This document shows, piece by piece, positions 16,516 to 24,661 of a stretch of 64,000 nt of DNA. The stretch comes from Actinoplanes solisilvae (GTDB lineage: Bacteria > Actinomycetota > Actinomycetes > Mycobacteriales > Micromonosporaceae), in assembly GCF_003999975.1 (NCBI RefSeq), contig NZ_RJAC01000004.1, positions 62,001 through 126,000 of the forward strand. Reading direction: 5' to 3'. The position numbers and the translations under genes were made by a program. Positions within the stretch are counted from its first letter, which is position 1; every line of letters begins with the position of its first letter. Under the pieces are notes generated by a model. It ran no database searches, was not told where the DNA came from, and was given only the letters and a program-made list of their open reading frames with translations.

Positions 16516-17550
16516 CTACCGCCATTCAGGTGCGGCAATTGTCACCGTACGATCTGTATCAGCCGATTCTTCGATCGCGAGCGCGACCAGGTGGTCGTGC
16601 GCCCCGTCGGCCAGGGGATAGGGCGGCGGGCCTTCCCCGCGCACCCACGCCGCCATCTGCCGCAGCAGGGTCGCGATGGCGATCTCCTCGTCGTTCCAGC
16701 GCCGGCCCGGGAACGGGTTGCGGAACAGCACCTGGTCGCCGAGCGTGATCGTGTCGGTGTCGAAGTCGTCAAGATCGAGGTCATAACCCGTCTGACGTCG
16801 TACGAGGGGCGAGCGCACGATCGTGCGGGGCTCGGTCAGTCGCACCACCTCGTCGTCGCGCAGCTCGCCGTGCGTGCCCCGCACGACGATGCGCCGGAAC
16901 CGCAGCTGGTTGTGCCACTGGTTGTCGGTGAAGTCGTAGAGCCCCGACCGCCCGTCGCCGAAGTCGAGCGTGGCGATCGTCGTGGTGGCCGGTTTCGGCG
17001 CCGGGTCGTCGGTCCAGCCGTCGCGGGTCAGCGGGTCGACCAGCGGCGCCGTCGTCCGCGAGGCCCGCACGGTCACCGCCCCGCGCCCCAGCCCGAGGAA
17101 GCCCCGGATCAGCGACACCGCGTGATACATGTGCGTCGACGACACCTGTACCTGCGTCGGTTCGCCGATGACCCCCGACCGCACCGCCGCCAGCCGTGCC
17201 GCGTGCGCCGGGACCAGCAGGTATTGCTCGGCCACCTGCACCAGACCCGTGTCCCCGGTGCGCCGCCACAGCTCCAGCAGCCCGTCACGCCCGGGCGCCG
17301 GCGGCGTCTCGGCCAGCACCGGGATGCGCCGCTCGACCGCCTCGGTGATCACGGCCGGGTTCGCGTCCCACGGCACGGCCGTCACCAGGAAATCGGGGTG
17401 CAGCCCGTCGAGCGAGGTGAACGTCGGCACCGGCAGGTCGCGCGGCGTGCGCACCACCGCGCCCACACACTCGAGCTCGGGCAGCCCCGCCGCCAGCCGC
17501 CAGAACATCTCGGCCCGCCACCCGGACCCCACCACCGCGAACGACGTCAT
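16516..17550 (-). CDS. Gfo/Idh/MocA-family NAD(P)-dependent oxidoreductase-like protein
   Basis: The 344-residue protein opens with a Rossmann motif (FAVVGSGWRAEMFWRLA) and has the alpha/beta C-terminal domain of the Gfo/Idh/MocA family. The usual EKP motif is replaced by ETP (VLAETPPAPG), removing the catalytic Lys of typical members, so activity is uncertain. ATG 17550 has TACTGT (17558-17563, minus strand) seven bases upstream, suggesting a leaderless transcript. It diverges from the MFS exporter gene. The substrate, if any, is probably a sugar or cyclitol. Confidence 0.82.
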   Translation of the reverse strand: MTSFAVVGSGWRAEMFWRLAAGLPELECVGAVVRTPRDLPVPTFTSLDGLHPDFLVTAVPWDANPAVITEAVERRIPVLAETPPAPGRDGLLELWRRTGDTGLVQVAEQYLLVPAHAARLAAVRSGVIGEPTQVQVSSTHMYHAVSLIRGFLGLGRGAVTVRASRTTAPLVDPLTRDGWTDDPAPKPATTTIATLDFGDGRSGLYDFTDNQWHNQLRFRRIVVRGTHGELRDDEVVRLTEPRTIVRSPLVRRQTGYDLDLDDFDTDTITLGDQVLFRNPFPGRRWNDEEIAIATLLRQMAAWVRGEGPPPYPLADGAHDHLVALAIEESADTDRTVTIAAPEWR

Positions 17551-17606
17551 GGGGCACACAGTAGATCGCGGATTAGTCCGGTATCGACCGGGGAACCGGT
17601 CAGTCC

Positions 17607-19019
17607 GTGACACCGGATCCCTCGACGCGCTGGAAGGCGCTCACGGTCGCCCTGGTGGCGGGCTTCATGACGCTGCTCGACGTGAGCATCGTCAACGTCG
17701 CGCTGCCCTCCATCCGCGACGAACTGAACCTGAGCTCGGCCGAACTGCAATGGGTGCTCTCCGGCTACGCCCTCACCTTCGGCCTGCTGCTCGTCCCGGC
17801 CGGCCGCTTCGGCGACGCCCGCGGCCGGCGGGACGTCTTCGTGGCCGGGCTGATCCTGTTCACGCTGGCCAGTGCGGCGGCCGGGCTGGCCCAGTCGGCG
17901 CTGTGGCTGATCGTGGCCCGCCTCGTGCAGGGCGCGGCCGCCGGCGTCGTCAACCCGCAGATCTCCGGCCTGATCCAGCAGATGTTCGAACCTCGCGAGC
18001 GCGGCCGCGCGTTCGGCCTGCTCGGCACGACCATCGGCATCTCCACGGCGGTCGGACCGCTGCTGGGCGGACTGCTGATCGCCGGGTTCGGCCCGGCCGA
18101 GGGGTGGCGCTGGATCTTCTACCTGAACATCCCGATCGGCGCGGTGGCCGTGTGGCTGGGACACCGCTGGATCCCGGCCGGAACCAAGGGTCGTACGGAA
18201 AGTCTTGACCCCGTCGGCGTAGGACTGCTCGGCGTCGGTGTGGTGCTCGTGCTGCTGCCGCTGGTGCAGGAGCGCGAATGGCACACCCCGGCCAAGTGGC
18301 TGCTCGTGCTGGCCGGGGCCGTCGTCCTGACGCTGTTCGTGGTCTGGGAACGCCGTTACAGCCGCACGCGGACCGCGCTGGTCGACCTGTCGCTGTTCAA
18401 GGTGCGGTCGTACTCGCTGGGCGCGCTGATCGGCCTGCTGTACTTCGCCGGCTTCACCACGATCTTCTTCATCTACACGCTGTACCTGCAGTCCGGGCTC
18501 GGCTACAGCGCCCTCGCCGCCGGTCTCGCGATCACGCCGTTCGCGCTGGGCTCGGCGGCCGGCGCGGCCGTGGGCGGGCGTTTCGTGCACCGATTCGGTC
18601 GTCAGCTCGTCGTGCTCGGTCTGGTGCTCGTGATCGTCGGCCTGGTCGGTACGGATCTCGCCCTCGACGCCGTGCAGGGGCACAGCGGCGGATGGGCGGC
18701 CGCGTTCCCGCTGCTGGTGGCCGGGATCGGCAGCGGTCTCGTGATCAGCCCGAACCAGGCGCTGACCCTGTCGGAGGTGCCCGTGGTGCGAGCGGGCAGT
18801 GCCGGGGCGGTGCTGCAGACGGGTCAGCGGATCGGCACCGCGGTGGGGATCGCGGCGGTCGGCTCGCTGTTCTTCAATCGCCTCGCCGGCAGCGACAACG
18901 ACTGGGGCAGCGCGTTCCGGGGATCGCTGTGGCTGACCATCGGGTTCGTGGTGATCGCCCTAGGCGCGGGCGTGACCGACGTCATCTCGGCCCGGCGGAC
19001 GCCCGTCGCCGCCGGCTAA
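17607..19019 (+). CDS. MFS drug exporter, DHA2 (14-TM) family
   Basis: The 470-residue protein has about 14 hydrophobic helices. It carries motif C-like and motif D1 features (FMTLLDVSIVNVALPSI in helix 1, typical of DHA2), motif A (GRFGDARGRRDVF) and QWVLSGYALTFGLLLVPAG in helix 2. Members are proton-driven multidrug exporters of the cytoplasmic membrane. Start is GTG 17607, with no strong ribosome-binding site seen. Its 3' end overlaps the convergent tetR gene by 60 bp, so the two would give antisense transcripts. Confidence 0.9.
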   Translation: MTPDPSTRWKALTVALVAGFMTLLDVSIVNVALPSIRDELNLSSAELQWVLSGYALTFGLLLVPAGRFGDARGRRDVFVAGLILFTLASAAAGLAQSALWLIVARLVQGAAAGVVNPQISGLIQQMFEPRERGRAFGLLGTTIGISTAVGPLLGGLLIAGFGPAEGWRWIFYLNIPIGAVAVWLGHRWIPAGTKGRTESLDPVGVGLLGVGVVLVLLPLVQEREWHTPAKWLLVLAGAVVLTLFVVWERRYSRTRTALVDLSLFKVRSYSLGALIGLLYFAGFTTIFFIYTLYLQSGLGYSALAAGLAITPFALGSAAGAAVGGRFVHRFGRQLVVLGLVLVIVGLVGTDLALDAVQGHSGGWAAAFPLLVAGIGSGLVISPNQALTLSEVPVVRAGSAGAVLQTGQRIGTAVGIAAVGSLFFNRLAGSDNDWGSAFRGSLWLTIGFVVIALGAGVTDVISARRTPVAAG

Positions 19020-19547
19020 CGCGTGTCGGACAGCCGCGGTCGTACGGTCGACGTCTCCGGTGGCCAGCACGTCGAGCAGGGCACCCCGGAGGACAGCCAG
19101 GACGGCGGTGCGATGGGCGAGGCCGGTGGGGGAGTCGCGCTCCTCGGCCGGCTGAGCCTTCGCGAGTACGTCGAGCCAGTCGGCCACGGTCTCGGCGGCG
19201 AACCCGGCCCAGGGCCCCGCGGTGGTGCCGAGCGAGCGCGCGTACGCCTCGACCCAGAACCGCAGCAGCGAGGCGTTCTCGTCGCGGGCGAGCCAGTCCC
19301 AGACGGCCAGCCCCGCGGCATCGGCTCCCCGCGGGAGGCGCTGGTCGAGTGCCGCGAGCTCGTCGGCGCGCGCTCGGGCCAGCAGCGCGCGGATCAGACC
19401 GTCCTTGCTGCCGAACAGGTAGAGCAGGACCCTCGGGCTCGAGCCGACGGCGGCCGCGATCGGCCTGAGCGACATGTCGGAGATGCCGTTGTCGCGCACG
19501 TAGGCGTACGCCTTCTCCAGAAGCTCTTCTCGCCGTCCCCGGGCCAT
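18960..19547 (-). CDS. TetR-family transcriptional regulator
   Basis: The 195-residue protein has an N-terminal helix-turn-helix (about residues 5-50, DMSLRPIAAAVGSSPRVLLY, then LFGSKDGLIRALL) and an all-helical ligand domain. The perfect 16-bp palindrome at 19567-19582, between this start and the divergent GNAT gene, is the likely operator, implying autorepression and control of the GNAT. The gene is tail-to-tail with the DHA2 exporter and overlaps it by 60 bp. The ligand is unknown. Confidence 0.9.
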   Translation of the reverse strand: MARGRREELLEKAYAYVRDNGISDMSLRPIAAAVGSSPRVLLYLFGSKDGLIRALLARARADELAALDQRLPRGADAAGLAVWDWLARDENASLLRFWVEAYARSLGTTAGPWAGFAAETVADWLDVLAKAQPAEERDSPTGLAHRTAVLAVLRGALLDVLATGDVDRTTAAVRHALAGGDGRPPGRDDVGHARA

Positions 19548-19566
19548 GCGGGCTAGTATTCCTTAC

Positions 19567-19582
19567 TGAAACGATCGTTTCA
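19567..19582. promoter_or_regulatory. TetR operator, perfect 16-bp palindrome
   Basis: TGAAACGATCGTTTCA reads the same on both strands. It lies 20 bp upstream of the tetR ATG and just before the ribosome-binding site of the GNAT gene. Size and place are standard for a TetR-family operator controlling both divergent genes. Confidence 0.85.
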
Positions 19583-19600
19583 CCAGCGGGAGGTGGCAGG

Positions 19601-20074
19601 GTGATCCGCGAGATCGGAGAACCGGGAGATCTCGGGTGGGTGGTGTTCGCGCACGGCGAGCTCTACCCGGCCGAGTACGGGTGGAACACCACGCTCGAGA
19701 AGATGGTCGCCCGGATCATGGCCGACTTCGGGGCCGGGTACGACCCCGCGCGCGAGGCGGGCTGGATCGCCGAACTGGACGGCCGCCGGGTGGGGTCGGT
19801 CCTCTGCGTCGACGGTGGTGACGGTGTGGCCGTGCTGCGCGTGCTGCTCGTGCATCCCGACGCCCGCGGGCACGGGGTCGGCGGGCAGCTCGTCGACACG
19901 TGCGTGCAGTTCGCCCGTAAGGCCGGCTATTCGCGGATGCGTCTCTGGACCACCGGAAATCTCGCCCCGGCCCGGGGGCTCTATCTGTCGCGCGGGTTCC
20001 AGCTCGTCGCCGAGACGCCCTACTCGGAGTTCGGGCCTGAACTTCTCGGGCAGACCTATTCGATCCCGTTGTGA
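19601..20074 (+). CDS. GNAT-family N-acetyltransferase
   Basis: The 157-residue protein has the acetyl-CoA-binding loop LLVHPDARGHGVGGQLV (about residues 82-98) and a C-terminal ARGLYLSRGFQLVAETPY segment. The N-terminal GELYPAEYGWN motif resembles the GNAT domains found fused to or next to MarR/TetR regulators. GTG 19601 is preceded by GGGAGG. It diverges from tetR and shares the operator palindrome, so it is probably part of the same induced response, perhaps detoxification. The substrate is unknown. Confidence 0.85.
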   Translation: MIREIGEPGDLGWVVFAHGELYPAEYGWNTTLEKMVARIMADFGAGYDPAREAGWIAELDGRRVGSVLCVDGGDGVAVLRVLLVHPDARGHGVGGQLVDTCVQFARKAGYSRMRLWTTGNLAPARGLYLSRGFQLVAETPYSEFGPELLGQTYSIPL

Positions 20075-20082
20075 GGAAACGG

Positions 20083-20661
20083 TCATCGGCGCACCCGAAA
20101 GCTCAGGTGCAGCACCCGGTTGCCCGGCATCACGTCAGGATCCTCCAGCAGGTGCTGCGCGTCGACCGACCCGAAGAAGCGCTTGCCCGAACCGAGCACG
20201 ACGGGTACGACATCCATGCGCACCTCGTCGACCAGGCCCGCGGCCAGCACCTGCCCACCGACGTCGCCGGCCGCGACCTCGACGATGCGGTCACCCGCCA
20301 GCTCCCGCGCCTTGGCCACCGCTGCCTCGACGCCGTCGACGAAGTAGAACGGCGCCTCGGGGTCCCAGCCCTCGGGCGCCGGCCGGTGTGTCACGACGAC
20401 CACGTGGTCTACCCCGGCCGGAGGCTTCCCGTCCCAGCCGTCGGTCAGATCGAAGACGTGCCGCCCGGCGATCGTCACCCCGATCCGGTCCCAGTACGCC
20501 CGGGTGTAGTCGTAGGAGGTCTGCGACACCTTCAGCACGCCGCTGTCGTCCAACGGGATGTCACCGCCGGTCAACCAGTCGAACAACGGTCCGGGCTGGT
20601 CGTTCTCGTCCGCGACGAAGCCGTCCACCGACACCGAGCCGTACATGACCACCTTGCCCAC
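20083..20661 (-). CDS. Dihydrofolate-reductase-like (RibD C-terminal domain) protein
   Basis: The 192-residue protein has the RibD_C/DHFR-like fold: an N-terminal VVMYGSVSVDGFVAD strand-turn, an IAGRHVFDLTDGW segment near residue 62 and a glycine-rich nucleotide loop VAAGDVGGQVLAAGLVDEV near residue 128. Members are probably NADPH-dependent reductases; the substrate is not established, and this is not the essential folA or ribD. The start is GTG 20661 with an AGAGGAGAG ribosome-binding site. It is convergent with the upstream GNAT gene. Confidence 0.85.
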   Translation of the reverse strand: MGKVVMYGSVSVDGFVADENDQPGPLFDWLTGGDIPLDDSGVLKVSQTSYDYTRAYWDRIGVTIAGRHVFDLTDGWDGKPPAGVDHVVVVTHRPAPEGWDPEAPFYFVDGVEAAVAKARELAGDRIVEVAAGDVGGQVLAAGLVDEVRMDVVPVVLGSGKRFFGSVDAQHLLEDPDVMPGNRVLHLSFRVRR

Positions 20662-20727
20662 CGGGCTCTCCTCTGCTTTCGGGAGCCCTCAAATTAGCGT
20701 GCCGTGAGCCGTCGTTCTTGTAAGAAA

Positions 20728-21621
20728 TCAATCGGCCGGCAGCGGCCAGCCGTCGAACATGTGACCCGGATGTTCGCGCATGAACCGCCGTCGGACCTCG
20801 ATGTAGCGGGTCGGCGTGAACCCGGTGAACTCCCGGAACTCGTGGCCGAAATGAGCCTGGTCGAAGTAGCCCGCGCCGCCGGCGATCTCGCCCCAGTCGA
20901 TCGGCCCGGCGGGGTCGATCGCGAACACGGCGGCGGTGAAACGCCAGGTGCGGGCCAGCCGCTTCGGCGTGACGCCGACCAGCTCCTTGAACCGCTGCGC
21001 CAGATGAGTGCTGCTGACACCGGCCGCCACCCGCAGGTCACCGATCGCCACCGCCCCGCCGGTCGCCGCGAGCACCCCGCTCGTGTGGCGGACCAGCCCC
21101 AGGCCGTCGGTCTCGTGCAGCCGCCGCATCAGCTCGTCCTCGAACAGCGTCAGCATCTCGTGCGGCCCGGCCGCCGTGGCCATCCGGTCCCGCAGCTCGG
21201 CGACCGAGGCCCGGCCCCAGACCTGCTCGATCGTCACCGGCCGGTCGCACAGCTCAACCGCTGGCATCGGCAGGAACGGCGCCAGCCCCCACGGCTTGAC
21301 GTGCGCGCCGACGGACCGGGTCCGGGGTGGGTAGCCGAACTCCAGCGCGCGGGCCGGCGTGGTGACCACGCAGCCGTCGGCGTACTCGGCCATCTCGATG
21401 TCGGTGCCGCCGCGGATGCGGAACGCGGGCCCGAGGTTGACGATGAGCAGCGCCGCCGGCATCGGTGGCAGCGTCAGCCGGGTGTAGGGCGGCGTCCCGT
21501 CGAGGTAGTAGAGGTCGTCGATCAGCCCGTCCAGCGGCGGCCGCGGGACTCTGGACACGTATTCCACACCGCACAGCATCGCCGACGGCACGACCAGCGC
21601 GCAGGGTGCGGGGTGACCCAT
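20728..21621 (-). CDS. AraC-family transcriptional regulator
   Basis: The 297-residue protein carries two C-terminal helix-turn-helices (about residues 195-285), including IGDLRVAAGVSSTHLAQRFK and the family signature FDQAHFGHEFREFTGFTP. The N-terminal half resembles the cupin-like DUF6597-type sensor domain (YYLDGTPPYTRLTLPP). Alternative start is the Met at residue 15. No target gene is evident; it lies downstream of the exonuclease gene on the same strand with a 44-bp gap. Confidence 0.88.
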   Translation of the reverse strand: MGHPAPCALVVPSAMLCGVEYVSRVPRPPLDGLIDDLYYLDGTPPYTRLTLPPMPAALLIVNLGPAFRIRGGTDIEMAEYADGCVVTTPARALEFGYPPRTRSVGAHVKPWGLAPFLPMPAVELCDRPVTIEQVWGRASVAELRDRMATAAGPHEMLTLFEDELMRRLHETDGLGLVRHTSGVLAATGGAVAIGDLRVAAGVSSTHLAQRFKELVGVTPKRLARTWRFTAAVFAIDPAGPIDWGEIAGGAGYFDQAHFGHEFREFTGFTPTRYIEVRRRFMREHPGHMFDGWPLPAD

Positions 21622-21665
21622 TTCCTGGCGTCACCTTCCACCAGGAGGTCCCAGCGTAAGCGCGC

Positions 21666-22577
21666 CTAACCGGCCAGAGCGTCAACCAATCGCTTGGCGG
21701 AACTGGCAAGATTCCACCGCTCCGCGAGAACCAGAAACTCCTCCGGGTTCCTGGGCGACCGCGGAATCGCAGCATCGAACGGCGGCAGCTCGACGTCCAG
21801 CGCGACCTTGCAGACCGGCAGTGCCTTGGCCAGGTATTCGCGCGCGTCGTCGAGCTTGGTCCTCACGCCGGGGGCGAACCCGGCCTGCGGGTCGTCCAGC
21901 GCCGCCAGGATGTCGTCGATGCCGCCGTAGCGGGTGACGAGCCGCGCGGCTGTCTTCTCGCCCACGCCGGCCACACCGGGCAGCCCGTCGCTGGCATCGC
22001 CTCGCATGGCCGCGAAGTCGGCGTAGAACTTCGCCGGAACCCCGTACTTCGTCTCGACCAGAGCGTTGTCCGCGTCTTCCAGTTTGGCCACGCCCCGGCC
22101 GCAATAGAGCAGGCGGGTCTTCCGGTCGTCGTCGACCAGTTGGAACAGGTCGCGGTCGCCCGACACCACTTCGACCGGCGCCGGCTGGGTCGCCGCCAGG
22201 GTTCCCAGTACGTCGTCCGCCTCGTAGCCCTCGACGCCGAAGGCCGGGATCCCCACCGCCGCGAGCACCTCGAGCAGGATCGGGACCTGCTTCTCCAGCG
22301 ACGCCGGCACCTCTTCGACGTCGCCGTGGGCCACGCGGTGTTTCTTGTACGACGGGACCAGCGCCACCCGCCACGCCGGGCGCCAGCTCGCGTCGAGCGC
22401 GCAGACGATCCGGTCCGGATGTCTCGTGCGGATGAGCTGGGCGAGCATGTCCATGAAGCCGCGGATGGCGTTCACCGGTTCCCCGGCGCTCGTGCGTGCG
22501 GCCTTCTCGGGGATGCCGTGGAAGGCGCGGAAGTAGAGGCTCGGGGCGTCGACGGCGAGCAAGGGCTGTGCGGTCAC
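21666..22577 (-). CDS. 5'-3' exonuclease (FEN/PolA N-terminal-domain type)
   Basis: The 303-residue protein is a stand-alone FEN-family nuclease like the N-terminal domain of DNA polymerase I. Metal-binding acidic clusters are visible (LLAVDAPSLYFR, VCALDASW, EGYEADDVLG, VVSGDRDLFQLVDD), followed by the helix-3-turn-helix AASDGLP-like region MRGDASDGLPGVAGVGEKTA. It would process RNA primers or flaps during replication and repair. GTG 22577 has TAGTGT (22584-22589, minus strand) six bases upstream, fitting a leaderless message. It diverges from an acyl-CoA dehydrogenase gene. Confidence 0.92.
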   Translation of the reverse strand: MTAQPLLAVDAPSLYFRAFHGIPEKAARTSAGEPVNAIRGFMDMLAQLIRTRHPDRIVCALDASWRPAWRVALVPSYKKHRVAHGDVEEVPASLEKQVPILLEVLAAVGIPAFGVEGYEADDVLGTLAATQPAPVEVVSGDRDLFQLVDDDRKTRLLYCGRGVAKLEDADNALVETKYGVPAKFYADFAAMRGDASDGLPGVAGVGEKTAARLVTRYGGIDDILAALDDPQAGFAPGVRTKLDDAREYLAKALPVCKVALDVELPPFDAAIPRSPRNPEEFLVLAERWNLASSAKRLVDALAG

Positions 22578-22614
22578 TGTGACACACTACCGACCGCCTG
22601 TTCCCCCGCCTCCC

Positions 22615-22626
22615 TAACGTTCGTTA
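22615..22626. promoter_or_regulatory. Inverted repeat TAACG-TT-CGTTA overlapping the acyl-CoA dehydrogenase -10
   Basis: TAACGTTCGTTA has perfect 5-bp arms round a 2-bp centre and overlaps the likely -10 TAAGCT (22625-22630) of the gene starting at 22637. TetR-family regulators of fatty-acid catabolism often bind sites built on AACG/CGTT arms. The regulator is not in this window. Confidence 0.5.
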
Positions 22627-22636
22627 AGCTGACCGG

Positions 22637-23785
22637 GTGACAGTTGATCGGTTGCTGCCCACCGCCGAGGCCTACGACCTGCTCGATCTGACCCGTGAGC
22701 TGTGCACCCGCGAGCTCGCCGGGAAGGTCGACGACTTCGAGGCCCGTGGCGAGTTCCCCCGCGAGGTGCTGCGTACCCTGGGCCGCTCCGGCCTGCTGGG
22801 GCTGCCCTACCCCGAGGAGGTCGGCGGCGCCGCCCAGCCCGCCGAGGTCTATCTGCAGGTGATCGAGGTCCTGGCCGGCACCTGGCTGGCGGTCGCCGAG
22901 GCGGTCAGCGTGCACACCCTGTCGTGCTACCCGGTCTATGCCCACGGCAGCGAGAGCCAGCGCAAGCTGCTGCCCGACATGCTCGGCGGCGAACTGCTCG
23001 GCGCCTACTGCCTCTCCGAGCCCCAGGGCGGCAGCGACGCGGCCTCGCTGACCACCAAGGCCTCGCGCGACGGCGACGACTGGGTCGTGTCCGGCACCAA
23101 AGCCTGGATCACGCACGCCCGCGACGCCGATTTCTACAACGTCTTCTGCCGTACGGGTGGTCCCGGCGCCCGGGGCATCTCGCTGCTGCTCGCCGACGCG
23201 GGCACCCCGGGGCTGCTGCCTCAGCAGGCCGAGAAGCTGATGGGCCTGCGGTCGTCGGCCCCGGCCCAGATCGTGTTCGAGGACTGCCGCATCCCGTCCG
23301 ACCGGCTCGTGGGGGAGGAGGGCGCCGGGTTCGCGATCGCGATGGAGGCGCTCAACTCGGGGCGGCTCGGCATCGCGGCCTGTGCCGTCGGGCTCGCGCA
23401 GGCCGCGCTCGACTACGCGGTGTCGTACGCGAAGGAACGTGAGCAGTTCGGGCGGCCGATCGCCGACTTCCAGGGCATCGGGTTCATACTGGCCGACATG
23501 GCCACCCAGATCTCGGCCGCGCGGGCGTTGCTGCTGTCGGCGGCCCGGCTCAAGGACGCGGGACGGCCGTTCGCGATCGAGGCGGCCAAGGCCAAGCTGT
23601 TCGCGACCGACGTGGCCATGAAAGTCACGACCGACGCGGTGCAGGTGCTCGGTGGCGCCGGCTACGTCAGCGACCACCCGGCCGAGCGCTGGTTCCGTGA
23701 GGCCAAGGTGCTGCAGATCGTCGAGGGCACCAACCAGATCCAGCGAGTCGTGATCAGCCGGGCCCTCGTCAAGCCGGCGGTGTGA
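22637..23785 (+). CDS. Acyl-CoA dehydrogenase
   Basis: The 382-residue protein has full-length acyl-CoA dehydrogenase structure: N-terminal helical domain, central beta domain with LSEPQGGSDAASL and VSGTKAWITHARDADF, and C-terminal helical domain with VLGGAGYVSDHPAERWFREA and the catalytic-base motif QIVEGTNQIQRV. It oxidises acyl-CoA to enoyl-CoA and passes electrons via FAD to ETF. Chain length preference cannot be read; the sequence resembles short-chain or branched-chain enzymes. GTG 22637 follows TAAGCT by six bases, so it is probably leaderless. Confidence 0.93.
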   Translation: MTVDRLLPTAEAYDLLDLTRELCTRELAGKVDDFEARGEFPREVLRTLGRSGLLGLPYPEEVGGAAQPAEVYLQVIEVLAGTWLAVAEAVSVHTLSCYPVYAHGSESQRKLLPDMLGGELLGAYCLSEPQGGSDAASLTTKASRDGDDWVVSGTKAWITHARDADFYNVFCRTGGPGARGISLLLADAGTPGLLPQQAEKLMGLRSSAPAQIVFEDCRIPSDRLVGEEGAGFAIAMEALNSGRLGIAACAVGLAQAALDYAVSYAKEREQFGRPIADFQGIGFILADMATQISAARALLLSAARLKDAGRPFAIEAAKAKLFATDVAMKVTTDAVQVLGGAGYVSDHPAERWFREAKVLQIVEGTNQIQRVVISRALVKPAV

Positions 23786-23881
23786 TCCCGATCCCGGCCA
23801 GGGGTGGCGCCACGCCCGGTGGGGAAGGCTGGAGCCAGCCCCGGTGATCGACGCCGGGGCCCGGTCCCGAGGGGGAGCAAC

Positions 23882-24097
23882 ATGGTCAACGTCGAGGGCG
23901 TGACGGTCACGACGGTCGGCAGCCAGGTCGAGGCCGACATCATCGTCGGTCTGCTGCGCAGCGGCGGGCTGCGGGCGATCGCCATCGCCGACGACGCCGG
24001 CGGGCAGGACCCGGCGCTGCAACTCGAAGGCGTCCGGGTCATGGTCAACCCGGAGGACGAGGCCGACGCCCGCGCCCTTCTCGCGGACACTCAATAG
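23882..24097 (+). CDS. DUF2007-type small protein
   Basis: The 71-residue protein (VTVTTVGSQVEADIIVGLLR, then SGGLRAIAIADDAGG and VRVMVNPEDEADARALLAD) is the ferredoxin-like DUF2007 domain on its own. These are called putative signal-transducing proteins, but no defined role is known. ATG 23882 follows a GAGGGGGAG ribosome-binding site. It lies 96 bp after the acyl-CoA dehydrogenase and just before the lrp-type gene. Confidence 0.8.
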   Translation: MVNVEGVTVTTVGSQVEADIIVGLLRSGGLRAIAIADDAGGQDPALQLEGVRVMVNPEDEADARALLADTQ

Positions 24098-24125
24098 CCG
24101 GGGGCCGTTCGGTAGGGTGTCGCCC

Positions 24126-24584
24126 GTGGAAGAGATCGATCGGGCGATCGTGGGCGCCCTCACCGCGGACGGCCGCCTGTCCTACACCGATCTCGCGGAG
24201 CGGGTGGGCCTGAGCGTCTCGGCCGTCCACCAGCGGGTTCGCCGGCTGGAACAGCGCGGGGTGATCGCCGGCTACACGGCCAAGGTCTCGTACGAGGCCC
24301 TGGAACTGCCGTTGACGGCGTTCGTGGCGATCCGGCCGTTCGACCCGTCGCAGCCCGACGACGCGCCCGAACGGCTGGCCCACCTCTCCGAGATCGACTC
24401 CTGCTACTCGGTGGCCGGGGAGGACTTCTACATGCTGCTCGTGCGGGTCGGCAGCCCCGCCGACCTCGAGCGGCTGCTGCAGGAGATCCGTACGGCCGCG
24501 AACGTCACCACGCGGACGACGGTGGTGCTGTCGACGCCGTACGAGAACCGGCCGCCGCGCATAGCTGCCGAACTAGCCTCCTAG
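24126..24584 (+). CDS. Lrp/AsnC-family transcriptional regulator
   Basis: The 152-residue protein has an N-terminal winged helix (LSYTDLAERVGLSVSAVHQR, then VRRLEQRGVIAGYTA) and a C-terminal RAM ligand domain (CYSVAGEDFYMLLVRVG, then NVTTRTTVVLSTPYE). Members sense amino acids or related small molecules as octamers. GTG 24126 is chosen because TAGGGT (24113-24118) lies seven bases upstream, giving a leaderless message; GTG 24117 is an in-frame alternative. The target is unknown. Confidence 0.9.
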   Translation: MEEIDRAIVGALTADGRLSYTDLAERVGLSVSAVHQRVRRLEQRGVIAGYTAKVSYEALELPLTAFVAIRPFDPSQPDDAPERLAHLSEIDSCYSVAGEDFYMLLVRVGSPADLERLLQEIRTAANVTTRTTVVLSTPYENRPPRIAAELAS

Positions 24585-24661
24585 GACGCCTCGGCGGGTG
24601 CATTGTGGCGCTCGTGACGTGAACATCCCGGCCGGCGGCGGCCCGCAATAGCTTTGGCCGC

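Noticed and set aside
22574-24163. 529-residue minus-strand open frame over the acyl-CoA dehydrogenase
   Set aside because: Shadow frame; the plus strand holds a full-length enzyme with catalytic motifs.
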